A DNA stretch of 64,000 nt from contig DHSL01000031.1 of the NCBI GenBank assembly GCA_002411345.1, positions 1 through 64,000 of the forward strand. The letters are read 5' to 3'. Positions 6,891 through 15,617 of this stretch are shown piece after piece; position 1 is the first letter of the stretch, and every line of letters starts with the position of its first letter. The position numbers and the translations under genes were made by a program. A model generated the notes under the pieces. The model worked only from the letters and a program-made list of their open reading frames with translations, was not told the DNA's origin and searched no databases. Origin of the DNA: Bacteroidales bacterium UBA5287. GTDB taxonomy: Bacteria; Bacteroidota; Bacteroidia; Bacteroidales; Dysgonomonadaceae.

Positions 6891-8719
6891 GAGAAAGAAT
6901 ACTTGGAGGATACGATAATTTTGTTCTCCCATTTATGATAGGAATCGTTTTTATAATAACCTATTTATTAATTGGCCTTATAAGAGTTATTATACATATT
7001 CCAGGTCCCGACAGAAAGAAACTACTTCTATCTTTTGTTAATCCATCAGCTATTTATAAAAATATAAGAGATATTATATGTGATTGTTTAATCCATGTGA
7101 AAATCTTTAAAAGAAAAGCTATTTTAGGATATATGCATGCAAGCATAGCTTTTGGATGGTTTATGCTTATTGTCATTGGACATATTGAGGTGGCTTTATA
7201 TGTTCCTCAAAGAAATGGAGTACTCTATTATCCTGTATTTTTCAGATATTTTGTAAAACAAGAGGGAGATATAACATTAAGAGGCGCGTTCTTTTTCTTT
7301 TTAATGGATTTCTTCTTACTATTAGTTCTTAGTGGTATTGGATTAGCAATGTACAAAAGAGTGCATTCCATGGCTTTAGGTATGAGAAGAACCACTAAGC
7401 CTGGTTTTGCAGATAGACTGGCTTTATATTGTTTATGGGCAATATTCCCTTTAAGATTACTTGCAGAAAGTTTTACCGCTGGTATAAGTGGAGGAAGTTT
7501 TTTAACAAAACCTATGAACATGCTTTTTCAAAACTTCCTAAGTGATGACATGCATATACTCCCAACTTGGTGGGCATATTCAGTAGCATTAGGACTATTC
7601 TTTATTGCAATGCCTTTTAGTAGATATATGCATATTCCAACAGAGGCTTTATTGATTGTTTTGAGAAATGCAGGATTAAAAGTTACTAAAATAAGAAAGG
7701 GTTTTGCTGCAGCTGAAATTTATTCTTGTTCAAGCTGTGGTCTTTGTATAGATGCATGCCCAATGAATACTCAGAAGAAAAATTTAAAATATTCATCGGT
7801 ATATTTTATAAGATTTTTAAGAAGAAATAGGACTAAAAAAATTAATAAGATAGCAGAGAAATGTTTAATGTGTGGAAAATGCGTAGCATTATGTCCTGTA
7901 GGAGTAGATTCCTGCGGAATTAAAAGAGCTCAAAGAACAACAGTATACAATAATCTTAAATACGACTATTCATACTTGACTTCTGTATCTCATAATCCAC
8001 CTACGAATACAAATGAAGAAAAAAAGAGTTCATCTATTCTCTATTTTGCAGGTTGCATGACACATCTGACTCCTTCCATTATAAAATCTATGGAAAAAAT
8101 ATTTGAATCAGCTAATGTTGATTATCAATTTGCAGATAAAGATGGAGGTGTATGCTGTGGAAGACCACTAATTATAGCTGGAAAAGCAGATGCAGCTAAA
8201 GAGATTATTAATAAAAACACTGAATTAATTAAAGCAAGTGGTTGTACAACAATAGTCCTCTCTTGCCCTATATGCTTAAAAGTTATGCAAGAAGATTATA
8301 ATTTAAAAGGTATCAATTTGATTCATCATACTCAATTTATTAATCAATTAATAAATGATAATAAATTAAAATTATCAAAAACATCAGACTCTCTTGTTTA
8401 TCACGATCCTTGTGAACTAGGAAGAGGTTGCAACATTTATGATGAACCAAGAAATATAATTCAAAATATTGGAGAACTTAAACAAGCACAATCAGAAAAG
8501 TTAGAGAGCATATGCTGTGGTGGAAGTATTGGAAGTTTAAGTCTTACCTATGATGATAGAACTAAGATTACTCAAAATTCTGTAAATAAACTACTTATTA
8601 ATAATCCTGATAAAATTATTACTGCATGTCCTTTATGCTTAAAGACTTTTAAAGATCAAGCACCAGTACCAGTAGAGGATATAGCACTTTTAGTAGCAAA
8701 AAATATAGAAGTAGCTTAA
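6887..8719 (+). CDS. Membrane-anchored Fe-S/CCG oxidoreductase (DsrM-DsrK/HdrE-HdrD-like fusion)
   Basis: The 610 residues fall into three parts. First, about 250 residues hold several hydrophobic helices with histidines (YMHASIAFGW, GHIEVAL, RYMHIPTEA), like the cytochrome-b/NarI-type membrane subunits that exchange electrons with quinones. Second, two [4Fe-4S] sets follow: CSSCGLCIDACP (about 281-292) and CLMCGKCVALCP (about 325-336). Third come two complete CCG motifs: GC...VCCGRP...CPIC and PC...ICCGGS...CPLC, as in HdrD, DsrK and GlpC-type proteins. Single-chain fusions of this kind are known as (Fe-S)-binding or fumarate-reductase-like proteins in several phyla. Position as the last operon gene, overlapping the previous one by 4 nt, suggests it ties the soluble HdrCBA unit to the inner membrane. 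Haem ligation is inferred, not shown. Confidence 0.85.
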   Translation: MRERILGGYDNFVLPFMIGIVFIITYLLIGLIRVIIHIPGPDRKKLLLSFVNPSAIYKNIRDIICDCLIHVKIFKRKAILGYMHASIAFGWFMLIVIGHIEVALYVPQRNGVLYYPVFFRYFVKQEGDITLRGAFFFFLMDFFLLLVLSGIGLAMYKRVHSMALGMRRTTKPGFADRLALYCLWAIFPLRLLAESFTAGISGGSFLTKPMNMLFQNFLSDDMHILPTWWAYSVALGLFFIAMPFSRYMHIPTEALLIVLRNAGLKVTKIRKGFAAAEIYSCSSCGLCIDACPMNTQKKNLKYSSVYFIRFLRRNRTKKINKIAEKCLMCGKCVALCPVGVDSCGIKRAQRTTVYNNLKYDYSYLTSVSHNPPTNTNEEKKSSSILYFAGCMTHLTPSIIKSMEKIFESANVDYQFADKDGGVCCGRPLIIAGKADAAKEIINKNTELIKASGCTTIVLSCPICLKVMQEDYNLKGINLIHHTQFINQLINDNKLKLSKTSDSLVYHDPCELGRGCNIYDEPRNIIQNIGELKQAQSEKLESICCGGSIGSLSLTYDDRTKITQNSVNKLLINNPDKIITACPLCLKTFKDQAPVPVEDIALLVAKNIEVA

Positions 8720-8730
8720 TAAAAAATATT

Positions 8731-9552
8731 ATGAAAGTCTTACATTTTGTTTTATCCCTTTTTATGTTTTTTACTCTTGTATTTACTTGTAAAGCACAGT
8801 TTAACAGTACGCTGTATGACAAAGAGGCGTTCTTGATTGGGACATTAGATGATTATATGGGATATCAGCGCACGTTTAATGCCGAGTCAGATAGCTTTTA
8901 TTATCAAAAAGTAGATATTTATAGCAAAGATGAATTAATGACTGCACTTTTTATTGACTCACTTTTTAATTCAAAATATACCGATATTTATTTGATAGAC
9001 AATGGAGCTCCAAAAGGAATAAAATTATACTCCCCAAATTTATCAAAAAGAATTGACAAATATTTTGAATATAAAACTTCAGCGTCGCGGACAATGCAAG
9101 GAGATACTGTTTTTTATGGGTTAATTAAAAAAGATATGTTTAAAACCAATAAAGAAAAATTATCTTTTTTGTTAGGTGTTTTTTTACGTTATAGACCAGA
9201 TTATAATAGAATTGCCATGGCCAATTCAACGAGTAAAGCTGCTGTGTGTGCAGATATGTTAAAAGAGTTTGGATGTGCAGATGTTGAATATACTATTAAA
9301 AAAGGATACATTCCGGTTGGTCATATAATTACATTTGAACCTTCTCCTGAAATTCAAAAGATAATTGAAGAAGCTGATAAACTAAATTACTATATATCGA
9401 ATATAAATACCAATAAGATAAAATTCACTCTTGATGGAACAAAATATCGATGGAAAGAGCCGGATTATCCTAAATTCCATAATAAATCAAACCATTCAAT
9501 TGACTCGATTATAGTTGTCGGAATAGGAAAAGACTCTTTACAGAAGAAATGA
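8731..9552 (+). CDS. Exported protein of unknown function, 273 aa
   Basis: A clear N-terminal signal peptide (MKVLHFVLSLFMFFTLVFTC, then KAQF) suggests export to the periplasm or outer membrane; the cysteine is not in a good lipobox. I do not recognise the mature part. It contains two aromatic-rich stretches and a C-terminal region rich in lysine and charged residues. It starts 12 nt after the membrane Fe-S gene stop on the same strand, so it may share that transcript, though an exported partner of an Hdr-like complex would be unexpected. Its base use looks slightly less AT-rich at the start than the Hdr genes, so it may equally be an independent gene. Confidence 0.7.
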   Translation: MKVLHFVLSLFMFFTLVFTCKAQFNSTLYDKEAFLIGTLDDYMGYQRTFNAESDSFYYQKVDIYSKDELMTALFIDSLFNSKYTDIYLIDNGAPKGIKLYSPNLSKRIDKYFEYKTSASRTMQGDTVFYGLIKKDMFKTNKEKLSFLLGVFLRYRPDYNRIAMANSTSKAAVCADMLKEFGCADVEYTIKKGYIPVGHIITFEPSPEIQKIIEEADKLNYYISNINTNKIKFTLDGTKYRWKEPDYPKFHNKSNHSIDSIIVVGIGKDSLQKK

Positions 9553-9673
9553 TACTTCATTCTGAGCGAGGCATCAACTCTGCCTATAAACAAATTGTAA
9601 AATTCTTGTAATCATTGAAGTTAGAACAAGGCATGAATAAAAATAGAATTGGTATTCAGTTTTTCGATATCTT

Positions 9674-9703
9674 GAGAGTAACGGACTGAAAATCCGTGTG
9701 TCC
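9674..9703 (+). pseudogene. Fragment of a tRNA-Phe (GAA) gene
   Basis: The stretch contains a perfect anticodon arm: ACGGA (9681-9685), the seven-base loop CTGAAAA with anticodon GAA, and TCCGT (9693-9697). It is followed by the variable-loop sequence GTGTCC and preceded by AGAGTA, one base different from the usual AGAGCA end of the D arm. From memory this is the central part of a bacteroidal tRNA-Phe. No acceptor stem or T arm is present on either side (the sequence goes straight into TTTTTATTGC), so it cannot be a working tRNA. It may be a recombination scar at an attachment site. A hairpin followed by T5 could also serve as a terminator for the gene at 8731. Confidence 0.6.
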
Positions 9704-9706
9704 TTT

Positions 9707-11821
9707 TTATTGCTTCACAATTGCTTTTGTTTCAACGAGTAATTCTCTGGAAACGTGGGTGATATTGTAAATTATTCCGGCTCTGCGGTTTTTTTCATCA
9801 TTTTGCAGTTGTTCAATCCCATCTTCCCAGTAATTTGCTTTTTGAATCATCGAGTCCAATTGATTTATATCCGCTTTTCCGCTTAATAGATCAGTTACAT
9901 ATTGAAGCACCTCGCTTACATCGTTACAAAATTCAACTTCATTTTGAGTAAGTTCTTTAGCATTTTTATGCACTCCAAAAGCAGAAATATATGAAAGCAA
10001 AGCATGATTGAGGTTTGTAAGATTGAAAGCAATCTCTTCGAACTGTCTTGTGCTTTTTGGTTCCAGTCGCATACCTTTCCATGCCGAAGTTAGAGCATTG
10101 TCCGCATTATACGCAGTACGCCTGTTATGCAGATATTCTTCTTCTGTGACCGTACCTTTGTAAATACTTTCGAAGTATCGTTTGTTTTTAATTACCGCCG
10201 TCATTAATAAATCCGGCAGCTGTTTGTACTGCCAGTCCGGCCACACAAATCGTACAACCAGAAAAGCGATGATACCCCCAATGAGTGTATCAATAATCCT
10301 TGGCAGCATTATAGCGACACCCTGATCGGCAAGAATATTGAACGAAGCCAATACATATGTTGTAATAAAAATAGCAGCTACTACATAATTCTTTTTCAAC
10401 CAATAGTAGAAAAGGTAAATAGATGTGAGCATTAGTAGGATCTGTCCCGATATTGTCGGCATCAGATGAGCTAATGTCACCCCGAGAACGACACCCAGCA
10501 ACGTACCAAAAACACGGTGGAAAAGTCGCATCCGTGTAGCACTGTAAGTCTGCTGAAAAACTATCAGAGACGTTAATAAAATCCATGCCCCCTTTTCAAG
10601 ATGGAACATTTGCATGATTCCAAATCCAAGTAACCAACTTAAGCTAAGTCTTATTGCAAACTTGAATCGAGAATGTTTGGGATTAAAAAGAGTGGCTAAA
10701 CTATTTCGTTCAGGCTTACGCGTATTGAATACTGTCACATCAATTTTTGCACTATGAGATTCCTCATCCCGCAGGTTTTCTTCAAGACCCATAAGATTTT
10801 TCATCAACAACGATAGGGTGAGGTAGTGCGGTTCCCCTTTTTCCTCTTCCAACATTTTTTTTACCGCAGAAAGAGTCCACTCTAATGATAAGGGATGCTT
10901 ATAAGTTTGTTCTGTCAGAAGCGAATCAGCATAAATATTCATTGCTTTTCCAATTTCGTGCATCAATTGTCCGAAGCCTTCCAGCAGTTCAATATTAGTA
11001 ACATCCCTTGTCAGCAAGTCGTATTGTTCGTGACTTGAAATTGCCCTTTCCTGCATTTCCTGCAGTAAAAACCATTTTCTATAATAAATATTTACTGTTG
11101 AAAGCGTTTCCGGACCACTCTCTTCGGAGTAGCTATAGAGATTGTTTTTGCAAGTCTCTATTTGCTGTGACAACTGAATATTTTTTTGTGCCAGTTGATT
11201 TCTGATTAATATTTGAACTTGAGGATTGCTTGGGAAAAGGCTTGCTTTCAAGTCGATATAATCTGCCAGAAAATGGAAGCCCTGTGCCAGTTGTTCCTGT
11301 AACATTCTGAACGGTCGGTAATGCAACAAAAGAATTGAAACGATAGAATAACATGATGCCCCAATTGTTAACAGTACAGGCTGATAGTACCATTTTTCCG
11401 CGTTATTTGTCCCCAGCATTGTATAAACGAATATGAGCAATGTTCCAAAGGTGACTCCTTGCATCCTTGAATTTAATCCCCCCGCAATGGTCATGGAAAA
11501 AGCAGCGATAAAAATATATACAGCGAAATATGTCGTGAAAGGCAACAGCAGTTCCACCAAACTGCTTGTGATAAAAAACAAGATGATTGCTGTGACAGCC
11601 GATTTTATGCGTCCTCTTGGGTGAACATCCGTTTCTCCGAGAGCCATAGCCACGACACCCAGCGACATTGTTGTCCCTATAAATGAATTATGAAACAGAA
11701 TTTCAGCAGGAATTAACAGAAAAGCGATAGACACCGTTACTTTTAGTGCCCATAAGTGGTTAGGATTTTTCCAGAAAACGTTTATCCAAAAGCTGTTTAT
11801 ACTTTCTTTTATTGTATTCAT
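9707..11821 (-). CDS. FUSC-family (YccS/YhfK-like) inner-membrane protein
   Basis: The start is the ATG at 11821, preferred over the GTG one codon upstream. The 704-residue protein has two blocks of hydrophobic helices (about residues 25-170 and 385-520), each followed by a hydrophilic helical domain. This is the duplicated layout of the FUSC/YccS family of inner-membrane proteins, related to the aromatic-acid exporter AaeB. The second block contains KGAWILLTSLIVFQQTY and FGTLLGVVLG, typical of the FUSC repeat. Substrate is unknown; family members are linked to efflux of small aromatic compounds, but most have no proven function. It is transcribed away from the GH51 gene and stands as a single gene. 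Confidence 0.85.
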   Translation of the reverse strand: MNTIKESINSFWINVFWKNPNHLWALKVTVSIAFLLIPAEILFHNSFIGTTMSLGVVAMALGETDVHPRGRIKSAVTAIILFFITSSLVELLLPFTTYFAVYIFIAAFSMTIAGGLNSRMQGVTFGTLLIFVYTMLGTNNAEKWYYQPVLLTIGASCYSIVSILLLHYRPFRMLQEQLAQGFHFLADYIDLKASLFPSNPQVQILIRNQLAQKNIQLSQQIETCKNNLYSYSEESGPETLSTVNIYYRKWFLLQEMQERAISSHEQYDLLTRDVTNIELLEGFGQLMHEIGKAMNIYADSLLTEQTYKHPLSLEWTLSAVKKMLEEEKGEPHYLTLSLLMKNLMGLEENLRDEESHSAKIDVTVFNTRKPERNSLATLFNPKHSRFKFAIRLSLSWLLGFGIMQMFHLEKGAWILLTSLIVFQQTYSATRMRLFHRVFGTLLGVVLGVTLAHLMPTISGQILLMLTSIYLFYYWLKKNYVVAAIFITTYVLASFNILADQGVAIMLPRIIDTLIGGIIAFLVVRFVWPDWQYKQLPDLLMTAVIKNKRYFESIYKGTVTEEEYLHNRRTAYNADNALTSAWKGMRLEPKSTRQFEEIAFNLTNLNHALLSYISAFGVHKNAKELTQNEVEFCNDVSEVLQYVTDLLSGKADINQLDSMIQKANYWEDGIEQLQNDEKNRRAGIIYNITHVSRELLVETKAIVKQ

Positions 11822-11880
11822 CACTTTGCACTTTTATAGTTTTAAAATCTTCACAATGTTGGTTTTTATCAACAAAATAC

Positions 11881-11923
11881 TGTCTGTAAAATTAGTTTAT
11901 TGTCTGTATTTTTATTATCTTTG
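11881..11923 (+). promoter_or_regulatory. Candidate promoter and paired direct repeat upstream of the GH51 gene
   Basis: TATCTTTG at 11916-11923 matches the -7 element TAnnTTTG. Two exact copies of TGTCTGTA start at 11881 and 11901, 20 bases apart (two helical turns), immediately upstream. This is the layout expected of a binding site for a dimeric activator. The 5' leader to the GH51 start would be about 170 bases. Confidence 0.4.
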
Positions 11924-12100
11924 TTAAGATGTTGATTCCTTAATTGTATTTAATACACATGATAAATAATTTTAAAGTGAATCTTTTCACGAATGTAATT
12001 CTTTTTTATTATCATTGCATTCAAATACTGTAGAATTTACATTTATTTAAATGAACTAATATCAACATAATATAATTGTGTTAACATAAAATTAATGATT

Positions 12101-13639
12101 ATGAAAAGAAATCTCTTTCTTATTTTATTTATGGTTATTTCTGTGATGTTATCAGCTCAAAAGAGTACAATGAAAATATATCCAGAAAAGGGAGAGCGAG
12201 TTATTCATAAAGAAATTTATGGTCAGTTTGCTGAACATCTTGGCACCTGTATTTACGGAGGAATTTGGGTAGGAGAGAATTCTCCAATTCCCAACATAAA
12301 CGGTTATAGAACAGATGTGATTGAAGCGTTGCGAGCATTAAAAGTTCCCGTGGTTAGATGGCCGGGAGGTTGTTTTGCCGATGAATATCATTGGATGGAT
12401 GGTATAGGTCCTAAAGACAAACGTCCGAAAATGGTTAATACCAATTGGGGTGGGACCATAGAAGACAATAGTTTTGGTACCCATGAATTTTTGAATTTCT
12501 GTGAATTGCTTGGTATTGAACCGTATATAAGTGGAAACGTGGGTAGTGGTACAGTGGAAGAACTGGCTAAATGGGTTGAATATATGACATCTGATGGAGA
12601 TTCTCCTTTGGCTAATCTAAGGAGGAAAAACGGTCGCGATAAACCTTGGAAAGTAAAATATTTAGGTATAGGAAATGAAAGCTGGGGATGCGGTGGAAAC
12701 ATGACGCCCGAGTTTTATGCAGACCAGTACAGAAGATATCAGACTTATTGCAAGAATTATGGAGGTAATCATTTATATAAAATCGCGAGTGGAGCCAGTG
12801 ATTATGATTTTAACTGGACAGAAGTATTGATGAGGAATGTAGGTAATCGGATGAATGGATTATCGCTTCATTATTATACTGTTAAAGGTTGGAATGGAAG
12901 TAAAGGTTCAGCGACCAATTTCAATTTAGATGAATATTATCGAACATTAGATAAAGCGTTAGGTATTGAAGAAGTTATCAAAAAACATATTGAGATAATG
13001 GATAAATACGATCCAAATAAGAGAATTGGATTGTTGGTGGATGAATGGGGAACCTGGTGGGATGAGGAGCCGGGCACAGTAAGCGGTCACCTATATCAGC
13101 AGAATTCATTGCGCGATGCATTTGTCGCATCCCTTACTTTGGATATCTTTCACAAATATACAGATAGAATTACCATGGCTAATATAGCCCAAATGGTGAA
13201 TGTGCTTCAGGCGATGATTCTTACGAATGATAAGGGTATTATTTTAACCCCAACATATTATGTTTTTAAAATGTATAATGTACATCAAGACGCCACTTTT
13301 TTGCCATTTGATTTAACCAGTGATATGATTAGTCGCGATGGCAAGAATATCCCTTCGTTAAGTGGAACAGCATCTCGCGATAAAAATGGGTTGATTCATA
13401 TCTCATTATCCAATGTAGATCCCGATAAAGACAGCGATGTGACAATTGACCTTGGCGGTGTATCCGTTAAATCCATTAAGGGAGAAATTCTCACATCCAA
13501 GAATCTTGTTGATCATAATACATTTGATAATCCGGGAGTTGTAAAAACAGTCGATTTTAAAGGAGCAAAGATTGTGTCAGGCGGTTCAATTACTGTGAAA
13601 GTACCAGCCAAGTCCATTATAACTTTAGAAGTGAAATAA
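12101..13639 (+). CDS. Secreted alpha-L-arabinofuranosidase, GH51
   Basis: A signal peptide (MKRNLFLILFMVISVMLSAQ) precedes a full GH51 catalytic (beta/alpha)8 barrel and C-terminal beta domain, 513 residues in all. Motifs: GQFAEHLG and RWPGGCFADEYHW near the N-terminus, acid/base Glu193 in GNESWG, nucleophile Glu315 in VDEWGTWW. The enzyme removes alpha-L-arabinofuranosyl groups from arabinan, arabinoxylan or arabinogalactan side chains; export points to the periplasm or cell surface. Start: the ATG at 12101 gives a standard signal peptide; an ATG two codons upstream (12095) is the alternative. It leads three same-strand hydrolase genes (9 nt to the next), which together favour an arabinogalactan-type substrate. 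Confidence 0.95.
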   Translation: MKRNLFLILFMVISVMLSAQKSTMKIYPEKGERVIHKEIYGQFAEHLGTCIYGGIWVGENSPIPNINGYRTDVIEALRALKVPVVRWPGGCFADEYHWMDGIGPKDKRPKMVNTNWGGTIEDNSFGTHEFLNFCELLGIEPYISGNVGSGTVEELAKWVEYMTSDGDSPLANLRRKNGRDKPWKVKYLGIGNESWGCGGNMTPEFYADQYRRYQTYCKNYGGNHLYKIASGASDYDFNWTEVLMRNVGNRMNGLSLHYYTVKGWNGSKGSATNFNLDEYYRTLDKALGIEEVIKKHIEIMDKYDPNKRIGLLVDEWGTWWDEEPGTVSGHLYQQNSLRDAFVASLTLDIFHKYTDRITMANIAQMVNVLQAMILTNDKGIILTPTYYVFKMYNVHQDATFLPFDLTSDMISRDGKNIPSLSGTASRDKNGLIHISLSNVDPDKDSDVTIDLGGVSVKSIKGEILTSKNLVDHNTFDNPGVVKTVDFKGAKIVSGGSITVKVPAKSIITLEVK

Positions 13640-13648
13640 TTTATATTG

Positions 13649-15583
13649 ATGAAAAAGTTGTTATTGTTTCTTATATCTACTGTTCTGTTTGTGTTGAACG
13701 GTTTTTCGCAATCGTCAGATAAACGAGTTTATGAAAATGAAGGATATGAACTGGTGTGGAGTGATGAATTCGATTATGAAGGAAAGCCCAATCCTGAGTT
13801 TTGGAAGTTTGAAAAAGGATTTGAGAGAAACAAAGAATTACAATGGTATCAGGAAGAAAACGCCTATTGCAAAGACGGAATATTAACTATTGAAGCCCGA
13901 AAAGAAAAGAAGCCGAATCCGTTATATTCGACAGATAAAAACGATTGGCGTAATTCCAGAAAGTCAATTGAATTTACTTCTTCATCTATTCAGACAAAAG
14001 GGAAAAAGGAATTTCTATACGGCCGATTCGAGATAAAAGCCAAAATACCCCTTGCGGGTGGAGCTTGGCCCGCCATTTGGACATTAGGTACAAAAATGGA
14101 ATGGCCATCGTGCGGGGAAATAGATATTATGGAATATTACCGTATTGACAATAAGCCTCATATACTTGCAAATGCCGCTTGGGGAACCGACAAACGTTAT
14201 GATGCAAAATGGAAAACCAAGGCAATACCTTTCAAGTATTTTCTAAATAAGAATAAAGATTGGGGCAACGAGTTCCATGTTTGGCGTATGGATTGGGATG
14301 AGCACTCAATTAAGTTGTATTTAGATGATGAATTGCTTAATGAAATACCTTTATCCCAGACTGTGAACGGTACATTTGGGAGAAATTTAAATCCTTTTAA
14401 TCAACCCCATTTTCTATTGTTGAATCTAGCTATTGGCGGTCAACAAGGAGGTGAGCCAGATTTGTCGGCATTTCCAATGAAGTATGAGATTGATTATGTG
14501 CGTGTTTATCAACAAAAAACGTCTACCATCAAATCCGGAAAAATATGGCCCGACAATAATGGAAAACATGTAAATGCACATGGCGGAGGCGTTCTTTATC
14601 ATGATGGTAAATATTATTGGTTTGGAGAACATAAAAGTGAAAATACAAGTGCAGCTTTAGTCGGCGTAAATTGTTATTCATCGACCAATTTAACCGATTG
14701 GAAATATGAAGGCGTCGCGCTTCCTGTTTCAGATGATCCCGAAAGTGAAATTACCTCGGGATGCGTTATTGAAAGACCAAAAGTGATTTATAATAAGAAA
14801 TCCGGAAAGTTTGTAATGTGGTTTCATCTTGAGCTCAAGGGGCAAGGATATAGTGCAGCAAGAGCCGCTGTAGCTGTGAGTGATAATATAGCAGGTCCTT
14901 ATAAATACATAAGTTCTTCTCGCGTAAATAAGGGCTTTTATCCAATAGATATGTCAGATGAAGTACGAAAAATAAAGTTCGAAAAAAGCATGTTTGATAA
15001 ATGGTGGACAACTGATTGGTATAAAGCCGTTGAAAATGGACTTTTTGTTAAACGAGACATGGAAACCGGTCAGATGTCAAGAGACATGACTCTGTTTGTT
15101 GATGATGACGGTAAAGCATATCACATTTATTCATCGGAAGAAAACCTAACACTCCACATTGCTGAGTTGACAGATGATTACACTGCTCATAACGGTAAAT
15201 ATGTTCGCGTTGCCTCTGCAGGTCATAACGAAGCACCCGCAATATTTAAGCGGAACGGAATTTATTGGATGATTACCTCAGGTTGTACCGGTTGGGATCC
15301 AAATGCAGCAAGAATGTTTTCATCAACCTCAATTTGGGGACCATGGAAACAGTATTCCAATCCATGCAGAGGTGAAAAATCTGAAATTACTTTTGGTGGT
15401 CAGAGTACGTTTATTCTACCCGTTATCGGTAAGAAGGATGCATATATTTTTATGGGAGATATCTGGAAGCCAAAATATCCCATTGATGCAAGATATATTT
15501 GGTTACCAATACAATTTGAGAACGATATCCCATATATAGAATGGATTGATGAATGGAGTATGAACTATTTTGATAACAAGTGA
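13649..15583 (+). CDS. Secreted GH16-GH43 fusion glycoside hydrolase
   Basis: The start is the ATG at 13649 (the TTG one codon earlier is less likely), giving a signal peptide ending near NGFSQ. Residues about 30-285 form a GH16 domain with VWSDEFDYEGKPN, GRFEIKAKIP and the catalytic EIDIME near residue 157. Residues about 295-640 form a five-bladed GH43 domain (NAHGGGVLYHDGKYYWFGEHK; GCVIERPKVIYN, with its Glu near 375; GHNEAPAIFKRNGIYW). The first GH43 blade carries GGG where most GH43 enzymes have the catalytic aspartate. As I recall, this is a feature of GH43 subfamilies 24 and 34, which include exo-beta-1,3-galactanases. I infer a dual endo/exo enzyme on beta-1,3-galactan or a related beta-glycan. 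No frameshift or linker break is seen, so the fusion looks genuine. Substrate is inferred, not proven. Confidence 0.88.
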   Translation: MKKLLLFLISTVLFVLNGFSQSSDKRVYENEGYELVWSDEFDYEGKPNPEFWKFEKGFERNKELQWYQEENAYCKDGILTIEARKEKKPNPLYSTDKNDWRNSRKSIEFTSSSIQTKGKKEFLYGRFEIKAKIPLAGGAWPAIWTLGTKMEWPSCGEIDIMEYYRIDNKPHILANAAWGTDKRYDAKWKTKAIPFKYFLNKNKDWGNEFHVWRMDWDEHSIKLYLDDELLNEIPLSQTVNGTFGRNLNPFNQPHFLLLNLAIGGQQGGEPDLSAFPMKYEIDYVRVYQQKTSTIKSGKIWPDNNGKHVNAHGGGVLYHDGKYYWFGEHKSENTSAALVGVNCYSSTNLTDWKYEGVALPVSDDPESEITSGCVIERPKVIYNKKSGKFVMWFHLELKGQGYSAARAAVAVSDNIAGPYKYISSSRVNKGFYPIDMSDEVRKIKFEKSMFDKWWTTDWYKAVENGLFVKRDMETGQMSRDMTLFVDDDGKAYHIYSSEENLTLHIAELTDDYTAHNGKYVRVASAGHNEAPAIFKRNGIYWMITSGCTGWDPNAARMFSSTSIWGPWKQYSNPCRGEKSEITFGGQSTFILPVIGKKDAYIFMGDIWKPKYPIDARYIWLPIQFENDIPYIEWIDEWSMNYFDNK

Positions 15584-15617
15584 GATTAAAATAATCAGTA
15601 ACAAATAATTATATATC

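Noticed and set aside
3734..8719. Methanogenesis or sulfate-respiration genes
   Set aside because: Only Hdr-like electron-transfer parts are present; no methyl-CoM reductase, Dsr, Apr or hydrogenase genes occur in the window.
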